Shown here: positions 1 through 11,025 of the stretch, piece after piece
How the letters are laid out: every line of letters starts with the position of its first letter
Position numbering within the stretch: position 1 is the stretch's first letter
Origin: Siphonodentalium dalli
Taxonomy: Eukaryota > Mollusca > Scaphopoda > Gadilida > Siphonodentaliidae
Assembly: GCA_032622095.1 (NCBI GenBank)
Contig: CP136063.1
Span: forward strand, 216,397,982 to 216,461,981
Direction of reading: 5' to 3'
Length of the DNA stretch: 64,000 nt
Translations under genes and position numbers: made by a program
The notes under the pieces: generated by a model
What the model saw: only the letters and a program-made list of their open reading frames with translations
What the model was told of the DNA's origin: nothing
The model's database searches: none

Positions 1-545
1 GTGCTAGACATCAACCTGGCAGCAGAGTTCAACAAACTTTGTACTTTGTTAGCGTACTCGGAAGACCAAGCAATACCGAATTACAGTAGTCAATTTTGGA
101 TGTTACAAAGGCGTGTACAAGAGTTTTAAGGCAATCTGTTGTTACGCATCTCTTAATTCTAGCCATGTTACGACTGTGAATGTAACAGCTCCTGCACGTT
201 GCATTAATATGGTCACTCATTTCTAAATTACAATAAAAATGACAGCAGAGATCTTGACGCGTGCTCCCGGGATCACCCGCTCCCCACCAACAACAAGGAA
301 CCGCTGCCGAATTTTAGGTAAGGTAAGATAAGAGAATCTCAGTTTTATCATCGTTCATCTTGATGAGATGGTGACGTGACATCCAATGCCTGACTTCATT
401 CACGTAAGCCTTCATGGTATTAATGGAAGATTCAGTGTCTTGGGTGTCAACAGATAAATAAATTTGGGTATTGTCAGCATAAAAATGAAACCAGACATCA
501 TGTGCGTCAACGGTTCACTGAGCGATGAAGTATACATTGTGAAGA
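1..545 (-). pseudogene. Decayed LINE reverse transcriptase, 3' part, cut by window edge
   Basis: Read on the minus strand, this is the palm-to-thumb part of a non-LTR retrotransposon reverse transcriptase. Around 500-340 the frame gives FHFYADNTQIYLSV, then a stretch ending LIKMNDDKTEILLSYLT and a stop. The catalytic YADD box is changed to YADN. After a frameshift, 220-29 gives LVHAFVTSKIDYCNSVLLG, a common thumb motif of CR1/L2-type elements, and after another shift near 45-30 the frame runs on as QSLLNSAARLMSS to the window edge. Upstream (about 545-500) a GPFLHNVY-like stretch with an in-frame stop precedes the YADN box. At least two frameshifts, several stops and a lost catalytic Asp make it dead. 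The motif order is clear; the exact clade is not. Confidence 0.85.
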
Positions 546-1194
546 AATGGCAAATACATCCGGTCTTTCAAGAGACGGTTTAAAACCAAAAAACAGAGAG
601 TACAGTACTACTTCAGCCTCAGTGTCAGTTAGCGAGTCATCGCTCGCACGTTTAATACGTTGTTTTATCATGGATGTATATTGTTATTTAATTTTTTACT
701 TTTTTTCCAATATTATTTATTATACTTTTTATTTTTATTATATTATATATTATTATATTACAATTTTTATTATACGTTTTGTAACCCTTATTTCTCAGAA
801 AGTTTAAATGATTAAGACTTGAAATGTTAAGATACAACTGAACGAGGCATTTAGGTTTTTGTGCTAACTTGTCTTGCAGAGTTATGTCCCCGTTACAATT
901 TCCATGTTGAGAAAGGTAGTTCCCAGACATCTCCGATACCAACTCCTGCATGTAACCAGATCATTTGATTTATGTAACCGGGTTAGCTATCGAGGAATTG
1001 TTTTTACCGAAGTCCGATCACAATTGGTTCACCTGCGGAGGGGAGGGGGCAATATTTGTCAATTTATTTCTTGTCGCCGATTCAAACCATTTTCAGTCAT
1101 GTATTTCTAGGACCTACTGATGATCCTCTGTAATTCGTTTGAGAAATGTCCAAGTTATAGACAATCAAATATTTTGGCTAATGTAGGAGTAGGA
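546..1194. other. Unique AT-rich DNA, no gene seen
   Basis: The stretch is A/T-rich, including a strongly T/A-biased block at about 690-785. Open frames in it are short, low in complexity and have no recognisable motif. I see no splice-flanked exon, RNA gene or repeat unit. Confidence 0.5.
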
Positions 1195-1315
1195 GCACGA
1201 GAGAGGGTGGGACCAGGCCCGGGGAGGCAGTGAAACCATGCCGGGTGGTGAGACCAGGTCGAGATGGTGAAACCAGGTCGGGTGTTGAGACCTGACCGAG
1301 GGTGTTGACAGCAAG
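1195..1315. repeat. Degenerate short tandem repeat, GGTGAGACCAGGTCG-like
   Basis: Words such as GTGGGACCAGGCC, GGTGAGACCAGGTCG, GGTGAAACCAGGTCG and TTGAGACCTGACCG follow each other at about 15-20 bp spacing. This purine-rich, diverged minisatellite explains the overlapping minus-strand open frames here, which have repetitive P/G/T/L content and no domain. Confidence 0.55.
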
Positions 1316-1499
1316 GAGACCGATAGCGGATGTAAACGCGAATTTCGGCAACAACAAAAAAAGAAAAGAAAAAAAAGTCCAGCGGTATAATATATTTATT
1401 GCATGTTCTAAATGGGAACAGTGATTGGGACCGCACTGTACCAATTAACAGTGTTTTGTCCCAGCCATTACCGATCTACGACCGGAACAAAAAAAATAC

Positions 1500-2830
1500 C
1501 GATTTTCAGTGCAAAATCCAAACGGGATAATGAATGAGCAAGATTAATGCAGGAGAAGGTACGCCGGTATACTCTAGGTACACCCCCAAAGTTTGATCGC
1601 TCTAGTATAAAAACAACATGCCCAACGCAAAGCGCGCGTCGGGGTGGTTCAGATTTTTGGCAAATTCCCACGAAAATGGTAAAGGGGAAAATCGGGTAAA
1701 AATCGGACATCGAGATAAAACAAATTGACGAGAGGATGTTATGGGAATTATCCATGCGCAACTTTAGTGCGATTTTCTAAGTTTTAGAGCGAACAGTTTA
1801 CTTGTGTCAATGCTATATAACGTATAATTAAGTAGTGGATCACTAATCTATTTTAAGCGCCAAATTCAAATGGATAATGAAGGAGCGATGTTAACATATG
1901 AGCAGGTATGTCGGTATACTCTTGGTACGCCCCCGAAGATTGACCGTTCTGCTATAAAAGTAACGTGCCCAACAGAGAGCTCGCTTCGGGTGGGTTCAAA
2001 CTCCACCGAAAATCAAAGGATGAAAAATTAAACAGCCAGATAAAACTTTTTTGACGAGTGGTTATGTAGACAGCATCCAAGCGTAACTTTAGAGCGATTT
2101 TCTAAGTTTTAGAGCAAACCGTTTACTCGTGGCGCTATATAACTTAAATACGAATAGTTCAGTACTGTATCTATTTCTGTCGCCAAATAAACAGTGACTA
2201 ATAAAGGAGGGAGGTTAATGCAGGAGCGGGTAGGTCGGTACGCTGTAGGTACGCCCTTAAAGTTTGACCGCTCTAATATAAAATCAACCTGCCCAAATGG
2301 AGAGTGCGCTTCGGGGTGGTTCAGAATTGACAAATTCCACCAAAAATCGTAAATGGAAATATATAGCAAAAATCAAACATTCAAGACTGATCAAGATAAA
2401 AGTATTATGACGAGTGGATCTGATGGGGAGTATCCAAGTGCAACTTTAATGCGATTTAAAAAGTTTTAGAATGGACGGTTTACTCCTGGTAGCTTATAAC
2501 GATATTAACATGCGCAATATGTGGATGGTTTACTCCTGGTAGCTTATAACGATATTAACATGTGATATGTATTAATCTAACTATAACCTTCTATTTTTGC
2601 CCTCAATGTTTAACCGCTCTACTATAAAAGCAATCTGTCCAACGGAGAGTGTGCTTCGGCCCCAGTGTGGATAGACGATTTTAGCAATCGCGAAACGAGA
2701 TAAAACAATTTGGACGAGAGGGTGTGGTGGGTAGTGTCCGGGCGCACCAATGGAGATGTTCTACCTTTTTAGAGTGAATGGGTAATGAATTAATCAGGAT
2801 TGAGTGTCTGATATTACATGCATTCATATT
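1500..2830. repeat. 347-bp tandem repeat, family A, four diverged copies
   Basis: A landmark word (…TGCCCAACGxAxAGxG…) recurs at about 1621, 1968, 2292 and 2638, spaced 347, 324 and 346 bp. Each unit has the same order: a GGTACGCCCCC-like word, a TTTGACCGCTCTA word, ATATAAAA, the landmark, a TTCGGGGTGGTTCA word, GATAAAAC, GACGAGTGG, a run ending TTTTCTAAGTTTTAGAG, GTTTACTCGTGGC and CTATATAAC. Copies differ by many substitutions, so the array is old. The same unit returns at 45600-46410 inside the composite insertion in the LINE. Confidence 0.85.
2473..2572. repeat. 50-bp direct duplication inside family A copy 3
   Basis: A block beginning GGTTTACTCCTGGTAGCTTA and running to the end of GATATTAACATG occurs at 2477-2512 and again at 2527-2562 with no visible mismatch. 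It is a local 50-bp tandem duplication much younger than the 347-bp array that contains it. Confidence 0.85.
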
Positions 2831-2859
2831 GGAAAAATAAACCCAGATAACTGTTTACA

Positions 2860-3295
2860 ATGGGCAAGGTTAATGTTACGAATAGGTGTAGGTTCGTGGA
2901 AAGGTTAAGGATAACGATATGGTTATGTGTAGATAAGGGTTGTGTTTAGAATTAATGTTATGGGTAGCTTCATGCGTGGTTATAAATACTGTTTTTTTTG
3001 GAAAGGGTCAGTGTTAAAAAGGTGACACCGTCTTATGCAAAGGATTTTAGTTTTGGTTAGGCTTGTATGTATGATTATAGTAATCGAAAGGGCTCAGGAT
3101 ATGATCATGGTTAGCACTAGTGTTATTTATATGCTTAGGGTTATTGGTTGGGAAGGGGTTGATGTTAGTGTTATGGCCAATGTTAGAATTAACGATAGCT
3201 ACGGCTAATGACGTGTTTATGGCGGGATTAGGGTTATGGCGTAGTTATGGGTATGGATTGGGTAGGGGCCGTTGGTAGAGGGTTAAGCTTAAAGA
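2860..3295 (+). repeat. GGTTA/TTAGGG-rich degenerate tract
   Basis: The plus strand is strongly G/T-skewed and dense in GGTTA, GTTATG, TTAGGGTTA (3163-3172, 3226-3236) and GGGTTA words, with no fixed period. It resembles a very decayed telomere-like or GGTTA-type simple repeat directly following family A. No open frame of interest is present. An origin by drift of another G/T-rich satellite is equally possible. Confidence 0.45.
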
Positions 3296-3542
3296 TGGGG
3301 TCGGGAGTATGAATGGAAGTATCAGCATTATGCAGGCCATATTTTTAACCCTCTAGTTATTTTTGAGTTCCATATGGAATTCAAATGTTCGACAACTAGC
3401 ACAGCAAGCGCCTCGATCCGAATTATGGCCACACGAAAGACCGGTACTTTGCTGAAGCGGGGACCCGTCTGTCCGCTGCATGTAGCAGCCCATCCACACA
3501 GTGAGACAGACATGCACAATACTAGATGCTAACATTCAACAA

Positions 3543-3732
3543 TCATCTAGATAAATAGACAGAAAACAAAACACAGATAACAAAATTTAATCTGAAACAA
3601 TGGAGAGGCGCAATTATATAGAAGATTAATTCAACCACAACCCTTAAAGCGATGCCGAACCGAACTGCATGGACAATGGTATGATCCGCATCCACACGCT
3701 GATGACTCTCGTGATACGGCCGCCAATCAGGA
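3543..3732 (-). CDS. Candidate last exon of a membrane-protein gene
   Basis: The minus-strand frame runs from S-PDWRPYHESHQRVDADHTI through AVRFGIALRVVVELIFYIIA, a likely membrane helix, to a stop at 3543. If splicing uses the TATGAG acceptor at 3736-3733, the one leading T completes the Ser codon left open by the exon at 4033-3928, so the reading frame joins without a break. Base composition is richer in GC than the surroundings. The acceptor lacks a good pyrimidine tract. I do not recognise the family. The phase match is the main support. Confidence 0.4.
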
Positions 3733-3927
3733 CTCATACAACACCACACACGGGATAATCATAAGGCAAACAGGCGGTATGCTGATCTATTTCGGATCCA
3801 TGTACACGGAGATATGGATCTTCAAACACCATATCATAGCGCGAACTTTCAATTTGTAATATGAGATACTGTGTGGATATGATACGTTTGCGGTCTAGAA
3901 GCAGTGAAAAATTCCAATATCACATAC

Positions 3928-4033
3928 CTTTCGCCTGTCAGAGTCACACCAAATGGAAGAAAGTTGGCCAGAGTGGCGACATGTCCAAGAAAGGTGACCA
4001 CAGCCAAGACAAGTATTTGCATCTCCTCGTCAC
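3928..4033 (-). CDS. Candidate internal exon, hydrophobic membrane segment
   Basis: On the minus strand a good acceptor (TTCTCATTCAG) is followed by 106 bases open in one frame. They encode DEEMQILVLAVVTFLGHVAT and then LANFLPFGVTLTGE, ending at a strong donor (AAAG|GTATGT). The peptide has a 20-residue hydrophobic helix followed by a second, shorter one. The exon is clearly GC-richer than its flanks. It joins in phase to the block at 3732-3543. The entry phase needs one base from an upstream exon, which the candidate at 5963-6049 does not supply, so at least one further exon must lie between them if both are real. Family not recognised. Confidence 0.5.
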
Positions 4034-4540
4034 CTGAATGAGAATGAGATTTGGCGCCGTAAAATCAAACGACTTTTCCCGCCAAATTCATATTCACTGC
4101 AAATACCATACTATATGCTTGTTGCAAAATGATGGAAAATTACCGTAACGTAGATCGCCGTACCTATCTCTTCGGAGCTACAGTGAAATCGCGTTCCGAT
4201 ATTTCACTATAGATCACTGACTTGAAACTAATAAATACCGGGAACACACATGCCACCAAGGGGGGATCGAGTGATCAGTGCGTGTACACTGTCCACTACC
4301 CAATCAAATGCGATGGATTCATGACGCCACTTGATCAATTGATAATTCTACATCGTGCCAATTTCAACTTTAGGCCAATAGGCTCTTTCCTGTTTGTAAA
4401 TAGTGTCACGCGTTCTTTAATCATAGACGTACATTAGATACAGTATACATCGCTGTTTTTATTAATTATTAAAAAAATTAATTAAATAAGATTTAATCCA
4501 GAAACTTTGAACATTAATAAGGGGAATATAATATAAAGAC
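4034..4540. other. No gene or repeat recognised
   Basis: The stretch is AT-rich with a short unremarkable open frame at 4222-4437 on the plus strand that has no motif. If the exon upstream of 4033 is real, this is probably intron. Confidence 0.4.
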
Positions 4541-4696
4541 TACCTACAGTTTTTTGTTTGAATACCTGCAACATCTCATTCGTGTCTGGAAATAAATATC
4601 GAATTTCCACTGTGGCTTGCAGCTGCTTGTGAAAATTCGATATTTCTTTCAAGACACTCATGAGATATTTCGGTATTAAAACAAAAACTGGAGGTA
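4541..4696. repeat. 156-bp imperfect hairpin
   Basis: The left arm (about 4541-4606) and right arm (about 4629-4696) are inverted copies with some mismatches. Left words such as TACCTACAG, CATCTCATTCGTGTCT and AAATATCGAATTTCCAC pair with the reverse complements of GTGAAAATTCGATATTT, AGACACTCATGAGAT and CTGGAGGTA. A loop of about 20 bases (TGTGGCTTGCAGCTGCTT) separates them. It could be a small MITE or a long hairpin precursor. Arms over 60 bp favour a MITE. Confidence 0.75.
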
Positions 4697-5962
4697 TCCT
4701 CTATTTATTTACAAATACACATTGTACTAGCAAGAAAAGACAAATAACAATACACCCTGAAATGAAGATATATACATCAATGATAATGATTACTGGCAAC
4801 GTGCCTGGGATAAACGTCACTAGTCGTGCCGTCTTTCTATTTGTCACATCAGCCTTATGTTTTCAATGCATCTATAACCATTGCCTCCTTTGAAAAAAGG
4901 ACAACGAATAACTTATTAAAACAGCTAATTCTTAATCTCTTCTTACTTGGTTTACACCAAAACAATAAACCAATTACCAAGCAATGTGTTAATATGGAAT
5001 TGATGCCTTAACCCATGACGTCTGTGTCAACACTTAATATGTATAACCAAACAATCTACCTGTCTCATGTGGCGAATGATCCAGTACTATTAAATGCGCT
5101 GATGGCCTTCGTTATAAGTTATAATTTAGAAATTAGTTACAATATTATGTAATAGTATAGTAGAACGATAATATGAATGCGATATTATCGACACAACAAG
5201 GCTTGTGTGAGCCGGGCACTTGTTTTAATACAACACGTAAATAGTAAGCGATAAGGAAAACACCCAACAAGGTGGCTAGTTTTTTAGAAGAGGGATTCGC
5301 GGTGACTTATTCAACACTGACATATTGAGTGGCGAGGATTAACGAGCGCTATACCATTATGTTGTAAACAACTTTGTGTATTTCTATAGTTTAATATTAT
5401 TTCTGTTTATGACAGTTTTAATGGATGTGACTATTACAACAGCAATACCCACAAGCGAAGGGAAAAATCATTATCCTATATAACCAATGTATGATACAGT
5501 AATATACTAACACCTGTTCGCCCTCACAATATGAGAGATATGTTCTAATTATGTTTTTAAAAATGTGATTAAAACAAAAAAGTAAAAACAACATTTTTGA
5601 GATAGGTCGATAGGTCGAGTTTGAAAGGACATGTTTACAAAAACATACTGCATTATTTAGCTTATTAACCCAACAGGGCATGTGCTCAGTCTAGCATCTG
5701 AAATCATTACCAAATACTGAGCGTTCGCTTAACTTCGTCATTCAATTAATTTCCATAGTGTGTCGCACGTTAACACTAATCAACCTTAGATGTCCTCTTA
5801 TCAATTTGTATCACCAACGTCTGTTCATTTATCGTTCGGTTTGACTGACACACAATGTGGGTAGTAGCAGCTTAAATACTATTACCCATAACTACATAAA
5901 AATACACAATAAACGAACACACAGTGCTACCCAAAGGTAAAAACTTAACCATAAAATGCTAC
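4697..5962. other. Unique AT-rich DNA, no gene recognised
   Basis: Short open frames on both strands lack motifs. No tandem unit or splice-flanked exon stands out. It would be intron of the candidate membrane-protein gene if the flanking exons belong together. Confidence 0.4.
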
Positions 5963-6049
5963 CTTAGTTTGACCAGCGCGGTTGACAGCGATGATGGAGA
6001 TACGGAAGAATCCGCCAATTGCGTAACATATGTCGCCGACATGAAAACA
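5963..6049 (-). CDS. Doubtful exon: GC-rich block open on both strands
   Basis: On the minus strand the block reads CFHVGDICYAIGGFFRISII then AVNRAGQTK, ending at a good donor (AAG|GTAGC). No AG dinucleotide precedes it for well over 100 bases, so no normal acceptor exists. On the plus strand the same bases read TSAVDSDDGDTEESANCVTY onwards, also open and coding-like, after a weak TTAG. GC content is much higher than the flanks, which is what first marks it. Which strand, if either, is coding cannot be settled from sequence alone. Confidence 0.25.
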
Positions 6050-6213
6050 TGTGAAAATATTGTGATTGAAGTAAAGAAAAGCACGGAATAGATATCATGA
6101 TATCGTGTTATTGATGAAATGAAATGAATTATGTATGGATAGCACGGATAGATTATAAGATAACACGAACACAGAATTGACTTAAGTTACGACATTTTTA
6201 GAGAAATGTATAC

Positions 6214-6437
6214 CTTGACGCGATAGAAATTGGCGAAATTTCCGAATGTATGGCAAGCTGTGAATATAATATTATGAACAAACGTACCAATATGACTTAT
6301 CAATAATGCAAATATGGTATGAATTAACGATAACACATGAGAAATACCACACAATACAGTGAACGAAGAAAGTGCATGTAGCCATTCTACACAATAATCT
6401 GGCAGGCATAATGTTGTGTTATTGTGATTTTTCCTTT
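6214..6437 (-). CDS. Candidate internal exon, two or three membrane helices
   Basis: On the minus strand an acceptor (CCATTTGCAG) is followed by 224 bases open in one frame and a strong donor (GTCAAG|GTATAC). The peptide contains LPDYCVEWLHALSSFTVLCG, SHVLSLIHTIFALLISHIGT and FVHNIIFTACHTFGNF, that is, successive hydrophobic segments, and ends ANFYRVK in phase 0. It may belong with the exons at 5963-4033-3732 as an upstream part of one multi-pass membrane protein. The acceptor lies inside the first copy of the 254-bp duplication, so a second copy of it sits upstream at about 6692. Family not recognised. Confidence 0.4.
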
Positions 6438-6923
6438 CTGCAAATGGATACCAAAGAACTAAGATATGCAATGAAAAATGTTTGGTTAATTGTTTAATTA
6501 AGTTATGATTTCATATAGTAGTCAAAGTGTAGACCATATAGCTTGATTCCTAAGCTATATAATGCAGTGCGTTTTGTGCAAATATTTCCCGTCAAACTCT
6601 GAAATGACGGCCTTAACAAAAAAAGTTTTTGAACAATGTTTTACATGATTAGGAAATATATTTATGGTGATTTTTCCTCGAAAACAATAGTTCTGCAAAT
6701 AGCTACCAAAGAACCAAAATATGCAATGAGAAATGTTTGGTTAAATTTCTTACAGTCATGATTTCAGATAGTAGGCAGAGTGTAGACCATATAGCTTGAT
6801 TCCTAAGCTAGATTATGCAGTGCGTTTTGTGCAAATATTTCCTGTCAAACTATGAAATGACGGCCTTAACAAAAAATGTTTTTGAACAATGTTTTTACAT
6901 GATTAGAAAATATATTTTGTGAG
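6424..6923. repeat. 254-bp tandem duplication with internal palindrome
   Basis: 6424-6668 and 6669-6923 are two tandem copies. Shared landmarks (TCTGCAAAT, GACCATATAGCTTGATTCC, TTTTACATGATTAG) are offset by 253-255 bp, with scattered mismatches. Each copy carries the inverted repeat TATAGCTT-gattcct-AAGCTATA (6538-6560; one arm base changed in copy 2). The duplication includes the putative splice acceptor of the exon at 6437. Confidence 0.9.
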
Positions 6924-9900
6924 GGTAAACAATTGCTATAGTATAATAGCATACATTGGTTATAAAAGATAAAGATGCCTTCCTTCAAATTGAGATGATT
7001 TGTTGAAATCTTAACTCTAAATATTTATATACGCACTAACAGTTACTGTCCTTCACCAGTATAACCGCACTAAGTGTGGGTGGGTGGAAGTGATCAGTAG
7101 TATATAGTGACTTCTCAGAAATTATGTTCTACTTGCTTTAGTAATTGCAGACTGGCTTGCCGAAACTTTTGTCAACTGAGAATACTTGCCAAATATAAAT
7201 TATAATTTCATTTGGAAAACTTGGCAAACAACAGCTTGTACCTTGTTTGTATCTGAATACAGTTCCAGTCTTATTTGAGCTTAAATGTACATGTGGAGAT
7301 TGAAGATCACGACGAATGTCCTTCAAGCAGAACATAACTATTCCCTATGCGGCTGTGAAAATTGAGGTTGATAATGTTACAATGTAACCAACATATTTCA
7401 TAAGTTTTGCTCATCATTGACTTGAAATCTTAAAAAGTATAGCATCAACCGCATAAACTGCTAACTTCGAAAACAAATCAAATCGTGACCACATGTGCAA
7501 ACATTTGAAAAAAAGTTGAGTTGAAATGTTCAGTGCTGGGTTATAGATTCGGCTAAGATTTTTCGTGCACTTGCAGTCTGGAATGTGCGTCATTCTTACA
7601 AGCATGGCCATATCGGCGATTTTACATGGTTTATCGTTTCGAATACGAACAGCTGTTGATAAACATGACTTCCCGCAATCGTTCCTTGAGTCCCGCCTTT
7701 CGTAGTCAATGTTCGTGGTAGATTTGTGGGAAGCAGTTCTCAGTGGGTATTTCTAAAAGTCGTCGGTATGACGTTATTTCTTTGCATCTTGGAAGGTATA
7801 TTGTGTTCTTAATATTTTTTTTAATGGCCAGTTAACCGACGGCGTAATAGCGTAAGAGCATATACGCATATAAAAAGCATGCATAATCATGCATACATTC
7901 TAATGTAGAAACAAAAGTAATTCTCAAAAGTCCCCCCAGATAACTCGTTCAAATAATAGTCTTTTCTTTGACCAAACAGCATGTGAAGGCAATTGTCTGC
8001 CGAGATGATTCTTAGTGATACAAGAAATTCAATTCCATATCTGAGTGAAAAATTTACTTGTTTGGGGGTACGGTGGATTATAGCATATCAGGAAACCGAC
8101 ATGGACGGTAATATGCAGTGCCTATAGATGTACAATAGTTAATTATATGTAAAATATATCAATGACATCTCACTACAAATCAATTCTCAAGATGTGTTTC
8201 TACAGTTTGAGACGATTATCCAAAGGGAATACCAATATTTGAAGTCGCGTTAGCATTGCAAAATTGTCTGTTGATATGCATTTAAGATTCATAAACGTTG
8301 TATTATCCACTGTGTAATCACGCACCACTTGAACAGAACCATCGACACAATTATTAAACGCTGAATTTCCTTCAATTATAGAAACAATAAATGGTGCTTA
8401 TCGTCGACTTATGTACGGTCCGATAACTACATTTTTTACCGCTCCGAATACATAGTGTGACACATTTGATGTTGTTTTTACATACTACAAAATATTACTT
8501 TTGAGCTAATCTTGAAACTAGAGGTAACAGTTTTACCACAAATCAAGTAAGACTAGTTATCTGAAACTGAACATAACATTCATAACATGTAGGAAAACAT
8601 GGTAGGATGTGTCATGGGTTGCTTTGAATGAACATTCAAAATCCACAACTCATTTTATCTGAGATCACCGAAAACGTAGTTCTATATGACTCGTCGCTTT
8701 TTTGTAGCTTACGTTATTGTTATTTCTTATTATTTACATACATCTAAACAACTAGTTCTACATAAATCAGTTACAACATAAAGGTAGTATGAGCAGCACA
8801 GTAACGCAAACAATAGCACATTACGCCAAATGATTTTTGTGTAAAACTTACAAAAGTAAGTGAATTAAAATTAAGAGAGGTGGGTGGGTGAAGTGGTGGA
8901 TGTTTAAAACTAAAGTGACCCGTAAACTTTACATCTACAATTTGACATATTATTTTCTGTCAGAAGTCAGATGTTTGTCAGATATTTTCGACTTTCTGCA
9001 CATAAGTAATACACATGCTCATTATTTTACCATATCATGAAAGAACTAGCAGTTAGTGCCATTAAATATCTACGCCACCAAAGAAAAAATCTGATCCACG
9101 TTTTCTTATTGGACGATAATTCACTGGAGAGTGACAAATTCATAGGTTGTATCTAAAAGACTAACATTACGAGCAGCTTCTAACATAAGTATGTGGATTA
9201 TTACGGGTGAACCCAAAGAGTGTATATACACAGTAAAACACAAGTTGAAAACGTTTGTGTCCATGGATGTATTAATCCCGTATTTCTTATCACACAGTTT
9301 AACAAATATGTAATTCTTAAAGGCAAAGATTAGCATTAGGTGCGGTGAATAGTTTTTAATTATCATCTGTATGGGCAAGAATAGACAAGTTGCATATGAA
9401 ACGCCAGCTGATTAATACAAAGAACATTTTGGAATTGCGAAAAAGCCTAATCTAACCAAAAAAATAAAAGAACCAAAAACGCGAATACTATAGATACAGA
9501 CCACACAGACGAACGGAAGTATATAAATAATACAATAGTAGTCCGAAAATTAGCACTTTGACATTATGATCGAGAAAAAAACATTATCAAACAATGGGTG
9601 AAACAATATAAACCACTCCAAATTTGAAACTGAAGCTATGCCATGCACTCTACAACAAGCATATCGAAGTACCTCATTCACACTGGAATATAACTATGGG
9701 TGTAACGTTGTCGGTAGTGATCCAGCTAAAAGGAAAACGTCACAGATGTCAATTCTAAGAAGGTTAGAACGAAGTTGGTGAATTCTGAATGTAATTCATT
9801 TTCACTTGTTGTAAAAATGAGTCAATCTCGTGGTAATGCGGAATTATATGACTGTATAGTTTAAAACACGAGTCTATTAAACACGACCAATTTTTTTTAA

Positions 9901-10907
9901 TTCAACATGACAATAACGTTCGACGAATAAACAGGTTAAACACATCCGCCATCGATCTGCATTAATTTGAGTGTTGCTCAGTTGAAGATATCAAGTAATA
10001 TGATATCTCACGTGACTTTCTTTTGTTCTCACTGACTGCATACTATTGCTGGTAAAATCATACTGCACTACGATCGATGACTAGTCAGTCACAGCCGTAT
10101 ACAGTAATAGACTAAATTCGCTAAATAGGAATAGCAAGTGAACAAGGCCAATTTGAAACAGCATTTTATACTGCTTGCTGCAACATCGATATTTCATTAT
10201 ATTCGGCGACGTGTTTTACTGATCTTGTGTCCGACCCTAGTTATCATAAATTTATGTTCACATTCATAACTTTTGAGTGAATGTTATAACTTCATTTTCC
10301 GTTTTGCTTCGAAGATAAACAATTAAGCTCATCAATTTGTGCCACAATATATGTTAACTGCAGATTTAGACGCTAATAGCATACTGCCCTGCCATACGTC
10401 TGCCATACGTCACACACGTTTGATGATAATTAACACCAGTGTTCTTATCGTTGACTATGACAAAATATTGGTTCTCGCTTAAGATGTTATTGTGGTTAAA
10501 TAGTTGATAACAGCCGGTTGCGATACAATTGAAATGTAATGCATTATACTCCCACATTTTGTTCAGGTAAGTATATACTATTCCCCACGATGGCACAGCC
10601 TAATATTCTGTCGGAAGACGATTAACAGTTTCACGATTGTTGAAATACTAATCACACAACGGTCACGTTGCAAAGCCTCAACTTCTCATCAAGGCAGTTA
10701 CATGCATGGTCCATGTCACATTTTGATCAGACTCCATTTGAGCAACTGGTTACAAGCGAGATTACAAGCTCATAATATTACCATTCGGGTCTATGAAGGG
10801 AACTGTCATGATGGCGGTCCTATGAAAAAAAAGTTAAACAAAATTTCTATTTATCTGCCTCAAGTTACCAAAAAGGCTAAAAACAAATTATATCAAAACA
10901 CATTTTC
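6924..10907. other. Long unique stretch, no confident gene
   Basis: This 4-kb stretch is AT-rich without repeats that I can see. Several minus-strand open frames look mildly coding, for example around 9378-9121 (ending SLLDTTYEFVTLQ) and 10596-10366 (ending TCVTYGRRMAGQYAISV). A GC-richer block at 7785-7660 is open on the minus strand (ITSYRRLLEIPTENCFPQIY). None has a pair of good splice sites or a known motif, so I do not call them as genes. Confidence 0.4.
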
Positions 10908-11025
10908 TCAAAGCTTCACATCAGCGGACATTTGTCCAATGCGCCACTGCAAAGCGTGGTAAGTGCCATCGACGCCCACAATGATAAATGCTAAATGTTT
11001 GTATGGAAGTTCATGGTGTCCATAA
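10908..11025 (-). CDS. Candidate last exon, 38 codons
   Basis: On the minus strand the acceptor CTATTTCCACCAG is followed by an open frame reading YGHHELPYKHLAFIIVGVDG and then TYHALQWRIGQMSADVKL before a TGA at 10910-10908. Codon use and GC/CpG content stand out from the AT-rich flanks. It would be the 3' end of a gene running from higher coordinates, and must be separate from the candidate gene at 6.4-3.5 kb because it carries a stop. Family not recognised. A short good-looking frame in a GC-rich block can arise by chance. Confidence 0.35.
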
